From positions 1-47,362 of the forward strand of contig CAZBHH010000020.1 of the NCBI GenBank assembly GCA_964492065.1: 47,362 nt of DNA, given 5' to 3'. Numbering within the stretch: position 1 is the stretch's first letter; the number at the start of each line of letters is the position of its first letter. The translations under genes and the position numbers were made by a program. Source of the DNA: JADKAC01 sp964492065. GTDB taxonomy: Bacteria > Bacteroidota > Bacteroidia > Chitinophagales > BACL12. Under the pieces are notes generated by a model, which worked only from the letters and a program-made list of their open reading frames with translations, had not been told where the DNA came from and made no database searches. Shown piece by piece: positions 8,486-17,444 of this stretch.

Positions 8486-9414
8486 ATATACTGGTTACCG
8501 GGGGGGCCGGTTATATCGGCACCACGCTTATACGAAAACTCAGCGCATCGGCAGCGGTAAATACAATTGTAATTTACGATAATCTCAGCCGCAATAACGA
8601 AACAGTATTATTCGGCAAACTGGCAAATCCCGAAAAAATCAGGCTGATACGTGCAGACATTCTGGATTCCAGGAAGCTGCGCCAAAGCCTGAAAAATATC
8701 GATGTCGTTTTTCACCTTGCCGCAAAAGTGCTGACGCCCTTCGCCAATCAGGACCCTCATTTTTTTGAACAAATTAATCACTGGGGAACTGCCGAGCTCG
8801 TATATGCCATTGAGGAATCCAGTGTGAAAACATGTATTTACGTGAGCAGCACCTCGGTGTACGATCGCACAAAAACACTTGTCACCGAACAATCGCCAAC
8901 CAGCCCGAATACCTACTACGGCATCTCCAAGAAAAGGGGAGAGGAACACATAAAACGGTTGTTCGACAAAATGAACACCATCATTATCCGCTGCGGCAAT
9001 GTATATGGCATCAACAATGGCATCCGGTTCGACGCCGTAATCAATAATTTCATGTTACAGGCGCACTTTGAAAATCGCATTTCCATTCATGGCAGCGGTA
9101 TGCAGCAACGGTCTTTTATTCATGTGAATGATATCGGAGAGACACTTGCGCAATTAATTCATACACAAGTGCCTTCGGGGATCTATAACCGGGTAACAAA
9201 AACGCTGTCCGTCAATGCAATTGCTGATGCAATAGAATTGCTCTACCCGGGGCTTGAGCGCATTTTTATTAATCAGCACATGGAAATGGGCAGCCTGACA
9301 GTCAGCAGCGAAACAGCCCTTGACAAATACATTTCACTACAAAGCCGAAGCCTGGAAGAGGAGTTAGAAGAGTTTAAATCGCACTTTGCGTTCGGAGGCA
9401 CTCCACATGTGTAA
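8482..9414 (+). CDS. NAD-dependent epimerase/dehydratase (nucleotide-sugar type)
   Basis: A 310-residue extended short-chain dehydrogenase. The N-terminus NILVTGGAGYIG (2-13) is the Rossmann NAD-binding Gly motif; S124 in YVSSTSVY and Y146/K150 in YYGISK complete the Ser-Tyr-Lys catalytic set. Family members epimerise or dehydrate UDP/GDP/TDP-sugars; the exact substrate cannot be read. The start overlaps the cysH stop by 4 bp (ATGA), implying translational coupling. Two glycosyltransferases lie further along the same run, consistent with a role in surface polysaccharide or glycolipid synthesis. Confidence 0.85.
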   Translation: MNILVTGGAGYIGTTLIRKLSASAAVNTIVIYDNLSRNNETVLFGKLANPEKIRLIRADILDSRKLRQSLKNIDVVFHLAAKVLTPFANQDPHFFEQINHWGTAELVYAIEESSVKTCIYVSSTSVYDRTKTLVTEQSPTSPNTYYGISKKRGEEHIKRLFDKMNTIIIRCGNVYGINNGIRFDAVINNFMLQAHFENRISIHGSGMQQRSFIHVNDIGETLAQLIHTQVPSGIYNRVTKTLSVNAIADAIELLYPGLERIFINQHMEMGSLTVSSETALDKYISLQSRSLEEELEEFKSHFAFGGTPHV

Positions 9415-9422
9415 AAGATCGT

Positions 9423-11327
9423 ATGAAAAGTGCAAGCGATATTCTGAAGGAATTTTGGGGATATGATACGTTTCGGCCAAAGCAACGGGAAATAATTGAA
9501 ACGGTTGTTTCGGGAAAAGATGCATTGGTATTATTGCCGACAGGTGGCGGAAAGTCGCTTTGCTACCAATTGCCGGCACTCATGCGCCCCGGAATATGTA
9601 TTGTTATTTCACCGCTTATCGCACTGATGAAAGACCAGGTAGAGCAGTTGAAAGCGAAGCGCATTCCGGCAGTAGCCGTATATTCGGGTCTGACCAAAAA
9701 ACAAATCGACGTGGAACTCGACAATGCGGCTTATGGAAAGTATAAACTATTATACGTATCACCCGAACGGCTGACTACCACACTCTTTAAAGAGCGCCTC
9801 CGCAATATGCAGGTGAACCTGCTCGCCGTAGATGAAGCGCATTGTATTTCACAATGGGGTTACGATTTCCGGCCGCCGTATCTGGAAATCGCCTCGGTGC
9901 AATCCATAATTCCGGATACGCCGGTAATGGCTCTCACCGCTACGGCTACTTCACAGGTATTGGCAGACATCAGCGAAAAACTGCAACTGAGAACGCCGGC
10001 AATTTTTAAGTCCAGTTTTGAGCGGGAGAATATTCACTTTATCGTAAGAGAAGAAGAAAATAAATATCAAAAGCTGGTAGATACGCTGCGCAGTGTGAAC
10101 GGGTCGGGGATTATCTATGTCCGCAATCGCCGAAAGACAAAAGAAATAGCCGGCTTTTTGAACCGCCAGTCAATAGCCGCAGATTTTTATCACGCCGGAC
10201 TGGAAATAGCGGAAAGAGCGCAAAAGCAGGATGCGTGGATCCAGGGTAAATGCCGCATAATGGTTTGTACCAATGCATTTGGCATGGGAATTAATAAGGC
10301 CGATGTGCGCATTGTCATTCATTGGGATATTCCCGAGAGCCTGGAAGCGTATTACCAGGAAGCCGGCCGGGCGGGAAGAGACGGGCGCAGCGCCTTTGCC
10401 GGTTTGTTTTACAACCGCCATGATATGGAAGAACTCTCGCGGTTGCAGTCGGAACAAAACCCGGACCCGGCCAACATTAAAAAAATTTACAGGCAAATTG
10501 GCTCTTATCTCAGGCTCGCCTATGGGGCAGGCGAGGGCGAATCTTTTGATTTTGATATATCCGAATTTGCAAATGCAATACAAATGCCGGCGTCTGTTGT
10601 ATTTAAGGCTATACGGGTATTACAACAAAACGGATACCTGTACTTCAGCGAACCGCCGGACAGGATATCTACCATTCGCTTTACGGTAGATTATGAAACG
10701 CTGTACAGGTACCAGGTCGAACATGTGAAGAAAGAGCCGGTGATTAAAATGCTGTTTAGAATGTGCCCGGGCATATTGGAAGATTATGTGCCTTTGCACG
10801 AATCTGAAATCGCCTTTCAGTTGTCGTATAGCCGGCAGGATTTAGTCAGTGAATTACTGTTTTTGCGACAAAGCGATATATTGGATTACCAACCGGTTTC
10901 AGGCAAATCGCAAATCACATTTATCACCGAGCGGTTGCACGAGGAAAATATCGATATGAATTTGGAGCGTTTAAACACATTGCGCATTCAAAGTGAAAAG
11001 CGTTTCGATGCAATTGCACAATATGCTCTAAACAAAACGGAATGCAGGATGAAGACAATCCTCAATTACTTCGATGAGACCTACACCCGTTGTAACCGCT
11101 GTGATATCTGCAAGGAAAAAAACAAACTGGAACTTTCCGATATGGAGTTCAATGCGGTGTACCAATGGATTAAACAACACCTGTTGCAGTCGCCGTTAAA
11201 ACCGGAACAAATCTATTCGCTGGAATTGCCGGTCAGGAAAGAAAAGTTTATGGAGGCGCTCGCCTATATGACCGACAACCGCATCATTTCGCTTACTGCC
11301 GACAACCTGTTGAGATGGAGAGGATGA
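9423..11327 (+). CDS. recQ: ATP-dependent DNA helicase RecQ
   Basis: A 634-residue SF2 helicase. Motif 0 FRPKQREII (17-25), Walker A TGGGKS (40-45), DEAH box (137-140) with the following CISQWGYDFR, and the motif VI region QEAGRAGRDGR are all intact. The RecQ zinc-binding subdomain is shown by C541 and the cluster CNRCDIC at about 556-562. After it only some 70 residues remain, and I see no HRDC domain, so this is the short RecQ form common in Bacteroidota, which often carry more than one recQ. It unwinds 3'-5' in recombination and fork repair. It starts 8 bp after the epimerase and its TGA overlaps the next gene's ATG. Confidence 0.93.
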   Translation: MKSASDILKEFWGYDTFRPKQREIIETVVSGKDALVLLPTGGGKSLCYQLPALMRPGICIVISPLIALMKDQVEQLKAKRIPAVAVYSGLTKKQIDVELDNAAYGKYKLLYVSPERLTTTLFKERLRNMQVNLLAVDEAHCISQWGYDFRPPYLEIASVQSIIPDTPVMALTATATSQVLADISEKLQLRTPAIFKSSFERENIHFIVREEENKYQKLVDTLRSVNGSGIIYVRNRRKTKEIAGFLNRQSIAADFYHAGLEIAERAQKQDAWIQGKCRIMVCTNAFGMGINKADVRIVIHWDIPESLEAYYQEAGRAGRDGRSAFAGLFYNRHDMEELSRLQSEQNPDPANIKKIYRQIGSYLRLAYGAGEGESFDFDISEFANAIQMPASVVFKAIRVLQQNGYLYFSEPPDRISTIRFTVDYETLYRYQVEHVKKEPVIKMLFRMCPGILEDYVPLHESEIAFQLSYSRQDLVSELLFLRQSDILDYQPVSGKSQITFITERLHEENIDMNLERLNTLRIQSEKRFDAIAQYALNKTECRMKTILNYFDETYTRCNRCDICKEKNKLELSDMEFNAVYQWIKQHLLQSPLKPEQIYSLELPVRKEKFMEALAYMTDNRIISLTADNLLRWRG

Positions 11328-12412
11328 AACATATTGTATTCACAGTGACCAACGATTTGAACTACGATCAGCGGATGCAACGCATATGCTCCACCCTGAC
11401 AGAAAGCGGATATACAGCCACCCTGGTGGGGTTTGTCAAAAAACACTCATTGCCAACGGCGCAAAAAAACTTTCACCAGGAGCGCATTCAGGTGTTTTTC
11501 AAAAAGGGAAAACTGTTTTTTATCGAGTACAATATCCGGTTGTTTTTCCGGTTGTTGATGCGCAGGTACGATGTGTATTGCGCCATTGATCTCGATACGG
11601 TAATGCCCGTTCTTTTTAATGCCCGGTTAAAAAGAAAGCCTTGTGTTTACGATGCGCATGAATTTTATGAGGAACTGCCGGAACTGGAAGGCCGCCCTGC
11701 AATTAAAGCGTTTTGGAAATGCGTAGCGAGAATATGTTTGCCACATATAAAGTATAATTATACGGTGAGTCAATCCATCGCCGATGCGCTTACAAAAAAA
11801 TACAGGCAGCCGTATGCGGTAATTCGCAATGTGCCGCGATTGAGGCCGGTTAGTAATTTCAGTAGGGGAGAGCACAATCAAATTATTTACCAGGGCGCAC
11901 TCAACAAGGGTAGGGGGCTGGAGGCGCTCATCGATGCAATGGAAATGGTCAATGCCCGGTTGATAATAGCGGGAGAAGGCGACCTCTCTGAAGATATCCG
12001 CAGGCTTGCAGCAACCAAGACATATACTGATCGCATTCACTTTACCGGGCTGTTAGAACCTGCCGAACTTAAGAAAATGACATTACAGGCTAATGTGGGT
12101 ATAAATCTCATCGCACCGATGGGTTTGAGTTATTATTATTCGCTTTCCAATAAGTTCTTTGATTACATCCATGCCGGCATTCCCCAGATAGCGATGGATT
12201 TCCCCGAATACAAGTTAATTAACGACCGTTTTCACATTGCAATTTTAATAAGCGCATTGACGAAAGAAAAAATTGCAGAAGCCATAAATGCATTGCTCAA
12301 CGACGAAAGCCTGTACAAGACGCTGGCGGAAAACACAAAATCCGCAATGCTGGAATTCAACTGGAATGCGGAGCAACAAAAATTATTGGATTTTTACAGC
12401 CATGTTCAGTGA
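11324..12412 (+). CDS. Family GT4-type glycosyltransferase
   Basis: A GT-B fold glycosyltransferase of 362 residues. I prefer the ATG at 11324, which overlaps the recQ TGA as ATGA and has GAGAGG just before it; an in-frame ATG at 11315 would add three residues. The C-terminal donor domain is recognisable: YQGALNKGRGLEALIDAM, RLIIAGEGDL, DRIHFTGLL, and the SLSNKFFDYIHAGIP region, where a nucleotide-sugar-binding acidic residue usually sits (E/D...E7E variant). The N-terminal acceptor half contains a DAHEFYEELPE stretch. Cytoplasmic or membrane-associated. It is followed by another glycosyltransferase-like gene overlapping by 11 bp. The sugar and acceptor are unknown. Confidence 0.85.
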   Translation: MKHIVFTVTNDLNYDQRMQRICSTLTESGYTATLVGFVKKHSLPTAQKNFHQERIQVFFKKGKLFFIEYNIRLFFRLLMRRYDVYCAIDLDTVMPVLFNARLKRKPCVYDAHEFYEELPELEGRPAIKAFWKCVARICLPHIKYNYTVSQSIADALTKKYRQPYAVIRNVPRLRPVSNFSRGEHNQIIYQGALNKGRGLEALIDAMEMVNARLIIAGEGDLSEDIRRLAATKTYTDRIHFTGLLEPAELKKMTLQANVGINLIAPMGLSYYYSLSNKFFDYIHAGIPQIAMDFPEYKLINDRFHIAILISALTKEKIAEAINALLNDESLYKTLAENTKSAMLEFNWNAEQQKLLDFYSHVQ

Positions 12413-13529
12413 TTTACATATCATATCATTTAATGTACCCTATCCGCCCGACTACGGTGGAGTAATTGATGTGTTTTATAAAATAAAGGCGCTGCATGCC
12501 GAAGGGGTAAAGATATCTTTGCACACCTTTGCATACGGGCGCAAAGAGAGCCGGGAACTGGAGTCGCTGTGTGCCGAAGTGCATTATTACCGGCGCAAAC
12601 CCATGTGGCAGGGAATATTTTCAAACAAACCGATGATAGTAGATTCACGCAGGTCACGGCTGTTGCTGCAGAATTTGCGGAAAGACAATCACCCCATTTT
12701 GTTTGAAGGGCTGCACGCCTGTTATTATTTAAACGAACCGCAACTTGCAAACCGGCTGAAGATGGTGCGCATGCACAACAATGAAGCGGCGTATTACTTT
12801 TCGCTCGCCAAGCGGGAAAAATCCTTTTTTAACAGCCTGTATTATTACGAGGAGTACAAGAGGCTCAAATTGTTCGAGAAGCAGTTAAAAGGAGCAGACT
12901 ATGTGCTCACCATTGCACATCACGAGACCGAATACTACAGTAAACTGTTTAAAAATACTATCTATGTAGGTCCGTTTCACGGGAACCCTGAAGTAACCGC
13001 CAAACCGGGCTTGGGGAAGTATGCCCTCTACCACGGAAACCTGGCGATCAGCGAAAACAGGGAAGCGGCAATGTACCTGGTTGAGCAAGTGTTTAACGAT
13101 ATGGATTTGCAGTTGATTATAGCGGGACTCAATCCGGGTGAATTGTTGAAGAAGAGCGTTTACCGCAAATCAAATATCACGCTCATCGATTCGCCTGCAG
13201 ATGTCCGACTCCGCGACCTGATTTCGAATGCGCACGTAAACATATTGCCGTCGTTTCAACAAACCGGAGTAAAACTGAAACTGATAAACAGCCTGTTTAA
13301 TGGCAGGTTTTGCCTGGCAAACCGCATGATGTTGCATCAAACCGGCCTGGAAAAATATTGTATAATTGCCGATACGCCCCATGAAATGAAAACGGAACTC
13401 TACCGCCTTATGGAAACCGAATTTACTCAGTCGGATTTGGAATTCAGGCGTCAAATTGAGTCGGAGTATTCCGATAAGACGGGGGCGAGGTCAATTATTC
13501 AACTGGAGTATCCTTCGGCAATTCGATGA
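12402..13529 (+). CDS. Glycosyltransferase-like protein (GT-B fold)
   Basis: The frame is open from 12288, but the upstream residues are coding shadow of the preceding glycosyltransferase. The natural start is the ATG at 12402, giving MFSDLHIISFNVPYPPDYGG, the usual opening of GT-B glycosyltransferases (beta strand then PPDYGG loop). The product is then about 375 residues and overlaps its neighbour by 11 bp. A middle YALYHGNLAISENREAAMYL segment and the following DLQLIIAGLNP and NAHVNILPSFQQTGVKLKL correspond to the donor half, although the usual E-x7-E is replaced by TGVKLKLINS. Function in surface-glycan synthesis is likely from context. Its 3' end overlaps the convergent ftsE 3' end by 35 bp. 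Confidence 0.75.
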   Translation: MFSDLHIISFNVPYPPDYGGVIDVFYKIKALHAEGVKISLHTFAYGRKESRELESLCAEVHYYRRKPMWQGIFSNKPMIVDSRRSRLLLQNLRKDNHPILFEGLHACYYLNEPQLANRLKMVRMHNNEAAYYFSLAKREKSFFNSLYYYEEYKRLKLFEKQLKGADYVLTIAHHETEYYSKLFKNTIYVGPFHGNPEVTAKPGLGKYALYHGNLAISENREAAMYLVEQVFNDMDLQLIIAGLNPGELLKKSVYRKSNITLIDSPADVRLRDLISNAHVNILPSFQQTGVKLKLINSLFNGRFCLANRMMLHQTGLEKYCIIADTPHEMKTELYRLMETEFTQSDLEFRRQIESEYSDKTGARSIIQLEYPSAIR

Positions 13530-14208
13530 TGCTGCCATTGGCGCATTGTAAAATGGTAGATGGGTATTTTTCCAGAATGCCGTAATTATGCGTAGCCATC
13601 AGGATTGCCGTATTGTATTCCTTATTCAAATAAATGAGCAATTGCATAATATCCTCGCTCGTGTCGGGGTCCAGGTTTCCGGTAGGTTCGTCGGCGATAA
13701 TAATTTCGGGGTCGTTGATAATTGCACGGGCAATTACCACCCGCTGCTGCTCGCCGCCGGACAGTTCGAACGGCATTTTAAAGCCTTTGGTCTGCAATCC
13801 GACACGGCGCAGCGCTTCGTCAATCTTAATACGGATGAGAGCTTTATCCGTGGTACCCGTCGCACGCAATACAAATTCCAGGTTTGCCTCCACATTCCGG
13901 TCCATCAGCAATTGAAAGTCCTGGAAGACAATGCCCAGCTTGCGCCGCAGATAGGGGATGTTTTTCCAATTTGCCTGGGCGAGGTTAAATCCACAGACAA
14001 ATGCGGCCCCGCTGTGCAGGGACAGGTCGGCATACATTGTCTTTAACAGGCTGCTTTTACCGCTTCCGGTTTTACCAATCAGGTAGGTGAATGCGCCGTA
14101 GTCAATCGAGAAACTTACGTCGTGCAAAATCAAAGAGTTGCCCTGGTAAATATTTACCGCCTTAAAGTCAATTACTTTTTCGTCACGGATTGGAATAGCA
14201 TTTTCCAT
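13495..14208 (-). CDS. ftsE: FtsE-like ABC transporter ATP-binding protein
   Basis: A 237-residue ABC ATPase. Walker A GKTGSGKSS (45-53), Q-loop IVFQDFQLL, signature LSGGEQQRV, Walker B IIIADEPTGNLD and the switch His in ATHNYG are all present. The short YQGNSLILHDVSF start and the FQDFQLLMDRNVEANL stretch fit FtsE, which with the membrane protein FtsX controls peptidoglycan hydrolases at the division site. FtsX is not adjacent, as is usual in Bacteroidota; a LolD-type ATPase is the main alternative. It overlaps the glycosyltransferase 3' end convergently by 35 bp. The 122 bp upstream before the DUF547 stop can hold its own promoter. Confidence 0.8.
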   Translation of the reverse strand: MENAIPIRDEKVIDFKAVNIYQGNSLILHDVSFSIDYGAFTYLIGKTGSGKSSLLKTMYADLSLHSGAAFVCGFNLAQANWKNIPYLRRKLGIVFQDFQLLMDRNVEANLEFVLRATGTTDKALIRIKIDEALRRVGLQTKGFKMPFELSGGEQQRVVIARAIINDPEIIIADEPTGNLDPDTSEDIMQLLIYLNKEYNTAILMATHNYGILEKYPSTILQCANGSIIELPKDTPVE

Positions 14209-14330
14209 CGGTTGCTAAGATAAAATCATTGTGAGGGTTTGAGGCGATACTTGTACACATCACTGTTATTGAAAAGTGCTGTGCTACTCCCGGAGGTATG
14301 CGCTATGACCTCCACCTATGGGAAGTGGCA

Positions 14331-15101
14331 TTATTGGTTGTTTAACGACCAATCGTAAGGATAGTAGCTGATCGTGTAATCCGCCGGAATGGCGTTACTG
14401 CGAAACTTATTGATAAAGTTTATCACCGTTCCGCCGCTTTTGACAAAGTCGTCTTTATACCATTCGAATATTTGAGAAACAGCCACTGTTTTCGATGCGG
14501 CATCCACTTGAATAAATGCATTGTCATTCAGCGCCTTTTTGGTTTGAGTAAGCAGTTGTGCTTGCACTTTATCTGGCAAATACGCCTGGCTTAAAATTTT
14601 CGGACAACCATTGGCGGCGCATACGAGGGCGAAATGCACCCGGGGATCAGGGCGCAGGAGATTGTTTTCAAGAGCGTTCAGCGTCATCAGTTTACCGGCA
14701 ACCCGGTGTTCCCTGGTGTCGAAAAAGCCCTTTACATCCAATGGAGAAGTAATGGGCATACTCAATACCACGGAGTGAATGGTAATCAAATTATAGGCGT
14801 TGAGATAAAATGCGGTTTTGGTGTTACTATCGCTGTTTGAAAGATCTGCCTCGGCAATCATGACTATCAATGATTCAATTTCCGTTTTATTTTTTGCGAT
14901 TTGCCCGTAGGCCACTTTACCGTTTGAGGTGTATTTCCCAAAAAAGGAGTTGGCAGCGGTAAAGAACGATTTGAGATCCGGTTTCGTATTCCCGTCTCCG
15001 GGAAGCCTCCCGTCATGGGCCGGGTAAGCGTTTGCATTAAAGGCAACAATGAACAACCACAGGAGAGGGGCGGCCGACATACGGAAAAACAGGGTGCGCA
15101 T
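14331..15101 (-). CDS. Exported DUF547-family protein
   Basis: The frame opens at 15197, but the ATG read from 15101 directly gives a good signal peptide (MRTLFFRMSAAPLLWLFIVA, cut near NAYPA), so I take it as the start; product 256 residues. DUF547 is recognised by AFYLNAYNLITIHSVV, FFDTREHRVAGKLMTLNALE and the region RVHFALVCAANGCPKI. The family is widespread, exported, and of unknown biochemical role; a conserved Cys in CAANGCP has been noted as a possible active-site residue, which I only infer. Stands between ftsE and a divergent small lipoprotein gene. Confidence 0.85.
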   Translation of the reverse strand: MRTLFFRMSAAPLLWLFIVAFNANAYPAHDGRLPGDGNTKPDLKSFFTAANSFFGKYTSNGKVAYGQIAKNKTEIESLIVMIAEADLSNSDSNTKTAFYLNAYNLITIHSVVLSMPITSPLDVKGFFDTREHRVAGKLMTLNALENNLLRPDPRVHFALVCAANGCPKILSQAYLPDKVQAQLLTQTKKALNDNAFIQVDAASKTVAVSQIFEWYKDDFVKSGGTVINFINKFRSNAIPADYTISYYPYDWSLNNQ

Positions 15102-15190
15102 TGGAATAGTTTGAAGTTTACATAAAGGTGCAACAATCCTGCCAGATAAAATGGCCGATTGTGTCAAAAATTGCAGCGCCAAGGCATTGG

Positions 15191-15222
15191 TTTGCAAAAT
15201 ACTGGGGAGTTAAGTTTCTTTG
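15191..15222 (+). promoter_or_regulatory. Probable promoter of the small lipoprotein gene
   Basis: TTTG (15191-15194), a 20 bp gap, then TTTCTTTG (15215-15222) approximates the Bacteroidota -33/-7 pattern with one mismatch in the -7 box. It ends 15 bp before the ATG at 15238. Confidence 0.4.
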
Positions 15223-15237
15223 TATAAAATACACAGG

Positions 15238-15450
15238 ATGAAAAAAGCGGAAATTATATTCCCCGTATTGCTCTGTTTTGCCATGGCGTTCGGCGCATGT
15301 ACCAAATGTACGGTGTGTACAAAATTTGATGTAAGTACAGGGGAGGAGATCGTAGAGGAGTATTGCGGCGATGGCAAACAGGTGAATGATTTTGAAAAGG
15401 AATGGGCTTCAAAATACGACTCCCTCGGCGGATATTGCCTCCGGAAGTAA
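15238..15450 (+). CDS. Small Cys-rich lipoprotein, unknown function
   Basis: A 70-residue product from ATG 15238 (a TTG at 15220 in the same frame would disturb the signal peptide). The N-terminus is Lys-Lys, a hydrophobic core and a lipobox FGAC ending at C21, followed by a short Cys-rich mature part (C21, C24, C27, C43, C66 approximately) with an acidic TGEEIVEEYCGDG segment. It should be anchored to a membrane by its N-terminal lipid. No family recognised; many Bacteroidota encode short CTKC/CxxC lipoproteins of this kind. Its stop lies 2 bp from the stop of the convergent DUF3137-like gene. Confidence 0.6.
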   Translation: MKKAEIIFPVLLCFAMAFGACTKCTVCTKFDVSTGEEIVEEYCGDGKQVNDFEKEWASKYDSLGGYCLRK

Positions 15451-15452
15451 TC

Positions 15453-16364
15453 CTAAAACACCTGCACCTCTTCAGTATTGCGTTTGCTGCACAGGCGCAA
15501 CATGTTGTATATGAATTGCAGATCCTTAAAATAAGATTCTGCAAACCGGTAATTGAAAACGGATTTAAAGACAGACGGCTTTAAATAAACGGGGGATTGA
15601 ACTGCCACACAGATACCCGTACTGTAAATACTGATAAAAACATCTCTCGCACCCGACTGCAAACTTTTGTCGAGATAATGCCTGGCCTCCTTTGGAAAAA
15701 TCTTTTCGATTTCTCCGGCATGGGTACTATACATGAATAAGCCATCGCTCTCTTTACAAGTGAATGTATGCGTACCAATTGCGTTTAAAGGGTTATTGAG
15801 CAGGCTGTTCGAGATGATGATGATAGGCTCTGCCATTGGCGTGTTCACCGCGGCAAAACCGACTAATCCATTAAACCCGATATTAATTCTTTGTGTGTCA
15901 CCCCGGTGGTTTTTGTCCGGGCGACTTTGAATTTCGGAAATGGCGCATTGCACATCATTTTCCGTAAAAGTCAATAAATGCATGCCGCCGAACTGTTCGG
16001 GGAACCCGTTGATAAGGAATGCTTCGTTTAGGCGCCGCAATTTGTGATATCCGTCGTAATCATAGGAAGCGCCCGGAATAACGGTTTGGGAAATTATTTT
16101 ACCGGTGGTGGACTTATATGCGTTTATAAAGTCAGTAACCGAAACCCCGAATCTGCTGGTATAGGCAAGTACAAATATGATGACGATAGCAACACCTATC
16201 GACATCCAGGTGACGGCTTCCAGGGCAAAACCGGCTACCGCAACAAAACCTATGATGATGTAATTCGCAACGATCCGCCGCCGCAGCGATTCGACGGGCA
16301 GCAATGCGCTAACGAGTGTGGTGGAAAAAAGGAACCGCAATGGGGAGTTTTCAGATGCCGCCAT
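15453..16364 (-). CDS. DUF3137-like membrane protein
   Basis: A 303-residue protein with two closely spaced membrane segments near the N-terminus (about 33-53 and 55-72) and a long cytosolic part. The body resembles DUF3137, with a beta-rich central region (GGMHLLTFTENDV) and a C-terminal FISIYSTGICVAVQSP...KPSVFKSVF segment. I am not certain of the family, and no catalytic motif is visible. Its ATG directly abuts the stop of a 42-codon membrane-peptide gene (TAG-ATG), so the two are almost surely translated from one message. Confidence 0.65.
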   Translation of the reverse strand: MAASENSPLRFLFSTTLVSALLPVESLRRRIVANYIIIGFVAVAGFALEAVTWMSIGVAIVIIFVLAYTSRFGVSVTDFINAYKSTTGKIISQTVIPGASYDYDGYHKLRRLNEAFLINGFPEQFGGMHLLTFTENDVQCAISEIQSRPDKNHRGDTQRINIGFNGLVGFAAVNTPMAEPIIIISNSLLNNPLNAIGTHTFTCKESDGLFMYSTHAGEIEKIFPKEARHYLDKSLQSGARDVFISIYSTGICVAVQSPVYLKPSVFKSVFNYRFAESYFKDLQFIYNMLRLCSKRNTEEVQVF

Positions 16365-16493
16365 CTAATTGAAGATAATATCGTAAAAGAACTTACCGGC
16401 CACCAGCCAAAGAATACCCTTAATTAAGAAGAATAAAAATCCCACCAGCCCGAAGCGCTTCAGAAACAGTTTGAATTTTGGCGAAATTTTCAT
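16365..16493 (-). CDS. 42-residue basic membrane peptide
   Basis: A short gene below usual length cut-offs. Translated from the ATG at 16493 it begins MKISPKFKLFLKRFGLVGF, continues with a single hydrophobic helix (about 15-37) and ends at FYDIIFN. The N-terminus carries six Lys/Arg residues, giving a clear positive-inside topology. Support for its reality: a perfect TAnnTTTG box (16498-16505) lies 4 bp before the ATG, the stop codon touches the start of the DUF3137-like gene with no spacer, and the codon pattern is coding-like. I recall similar FLKRFG-x-GFxFFLIKG peptides in other Bacteroidota, but cannot verify that here. Function unknown. Confidence 0.7.
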   Translation of the reverse strand: MKISPKFKLFLKRFGLVGFLFFLIKGILWLVAGKFFYDIIFN

Positions 16494-16497
16494 AGCA

Positions 16498-16505
16498 CAA
16501 AGATA
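16498..16505 (-). promoter_or_regulatory. -7 box (TATCTTTG) of the 42-aa peptide gene
   Basis: Read on the minus strand this is TATCTTTG, an exact TAnnTTTG match, 4 bp before the ATG at 16493. The transcript would therefore be leaderless or nearly so. No -33 TTG is seen at the usual distance. Confidence 0.45.
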
Positions 16506-16510
16506 AATAA

Positions 16511-17254
16511 TCAGAATTTCTCCCTGAGAATTTTCCGGGGTTTTAATTTCTTAATCTGGTAATTTTCTCCAATGTATTGCTGAATATGCTCTACCGCTTC
16601 CGAAACATCATCGGTGAATAATACATACCGCAGGTCTTCGGGCGATATAGTTTTATTAACCTTCATATTTTCCAAAAGTTCCAAGAGATCCTTGTAAAAT
16701 TCCCTGCCGATTACCACTATGGGAAAATCGTTGATGGTACCGGTCTGGATGAGCGTCAGCGTTTCGAAAAATTCATCCATAGTGCCCACGCCGCCGGGCA
16801 TTACCACGAAGCCGTAAGAATATTTGGTGAGCAAGACTTTGCGCACGAAGAAATACTTCATGGTGACCCATTTGTGCATGTACGGGTTGCTCTTTTGCTC
16901 GTGCGGCAATACGATATTGCATCCCACAGATACCCCGCCCGATTCGAAGGCTCCGCGGTTAGCGGCTTCCATTATTCCCGGACCACCGCCTGTCAATACC
17001 GTAAATCCGATATTGCTCAATTGCTTACCCAATTCCATTGCCTTTTGATAATAAGGATGCGATTCTTCAAACCGTGCCGAACCGAACACCGTAATACAAG
17101 GCCCCACAAAATGCAATGCCCGATATCCTTTAATAAACTCTTTAAAAATGTCGATGGCTGTCTTTAATTCATTAAACCGCGATAATGGGCCCGAAAAAAA
17201 TTCGCGGATTCCGTTGGGCTGTTTGGTCTTATTGCTTTCTTTCGATTTAACCAT
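16511..17254 (-). CDS. LOG-family nucleotide 5'-monophosphate phosphoribohydrolase
   Basis: A 247-residue Rossmann-like protein of the LOG family (earlier called lysine-decarboxylase-like, TIGR00730). The two active-site motifs are present: GGGPGIMEAANRGA and PGGVGTMDEFFE (PGGxGTxxE). Family enzymes cleave ribose-5-phosphate from AMP or cytokinin nucleotides. An N-terminal extension of some 50 basic residues precedes the domain, which is common in Bacteroidota members. It lies 17 bp ahead of the 42-aa peptide gene on the same strand, which has its own promoter box. Confidence 0.88.
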   Translation of the reverse strand: MVKSKESNKTKQPNGIREFFSGPLSRFNELKTAIDIFKEFIKGYRALHFVGPCITVFGSARFEESHPYYQKAMELGKQLSNIGFTVLTGGGPGIMEAANRGAFESGGVSVGCNIVLPHEQKSNPYMHKWVTMKYFFVRKVLLTKYSYGFVVMPGGVGTMDEFFETLTLIQTGTINDFPIVVIGREFYKDLLELLENMKVNKTISPEDLRYVLFTDDVSEAVEHIQQYIGENYQIKKLKPRKILREKF

Positions 17255-17444
17255 AATTCGTTCTGCATTTCACACCTTAAATCCAAATCTTTTTTTGAAA
17301 CGGTGAAATTTAATGAATTGTTTGCGGTATGAATCACACGCCATTGTTTATACTCGTGGTCGCCTTGCCTATGCGTTTTGCACTTTCTTATGTGTGCCGC
17401 TTAATCTTTTTAACCATAATTAATATTATGTTAAGTAGGATATC

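Noticed and set aside
14285..14325. GGAGGT/ACCTCC inverted repeat between the DUF547 gene and ftsE
   Set aside because: Only a 6 bp stem with a 10-base loop and no U-run; too weak to call a terminator or operator.
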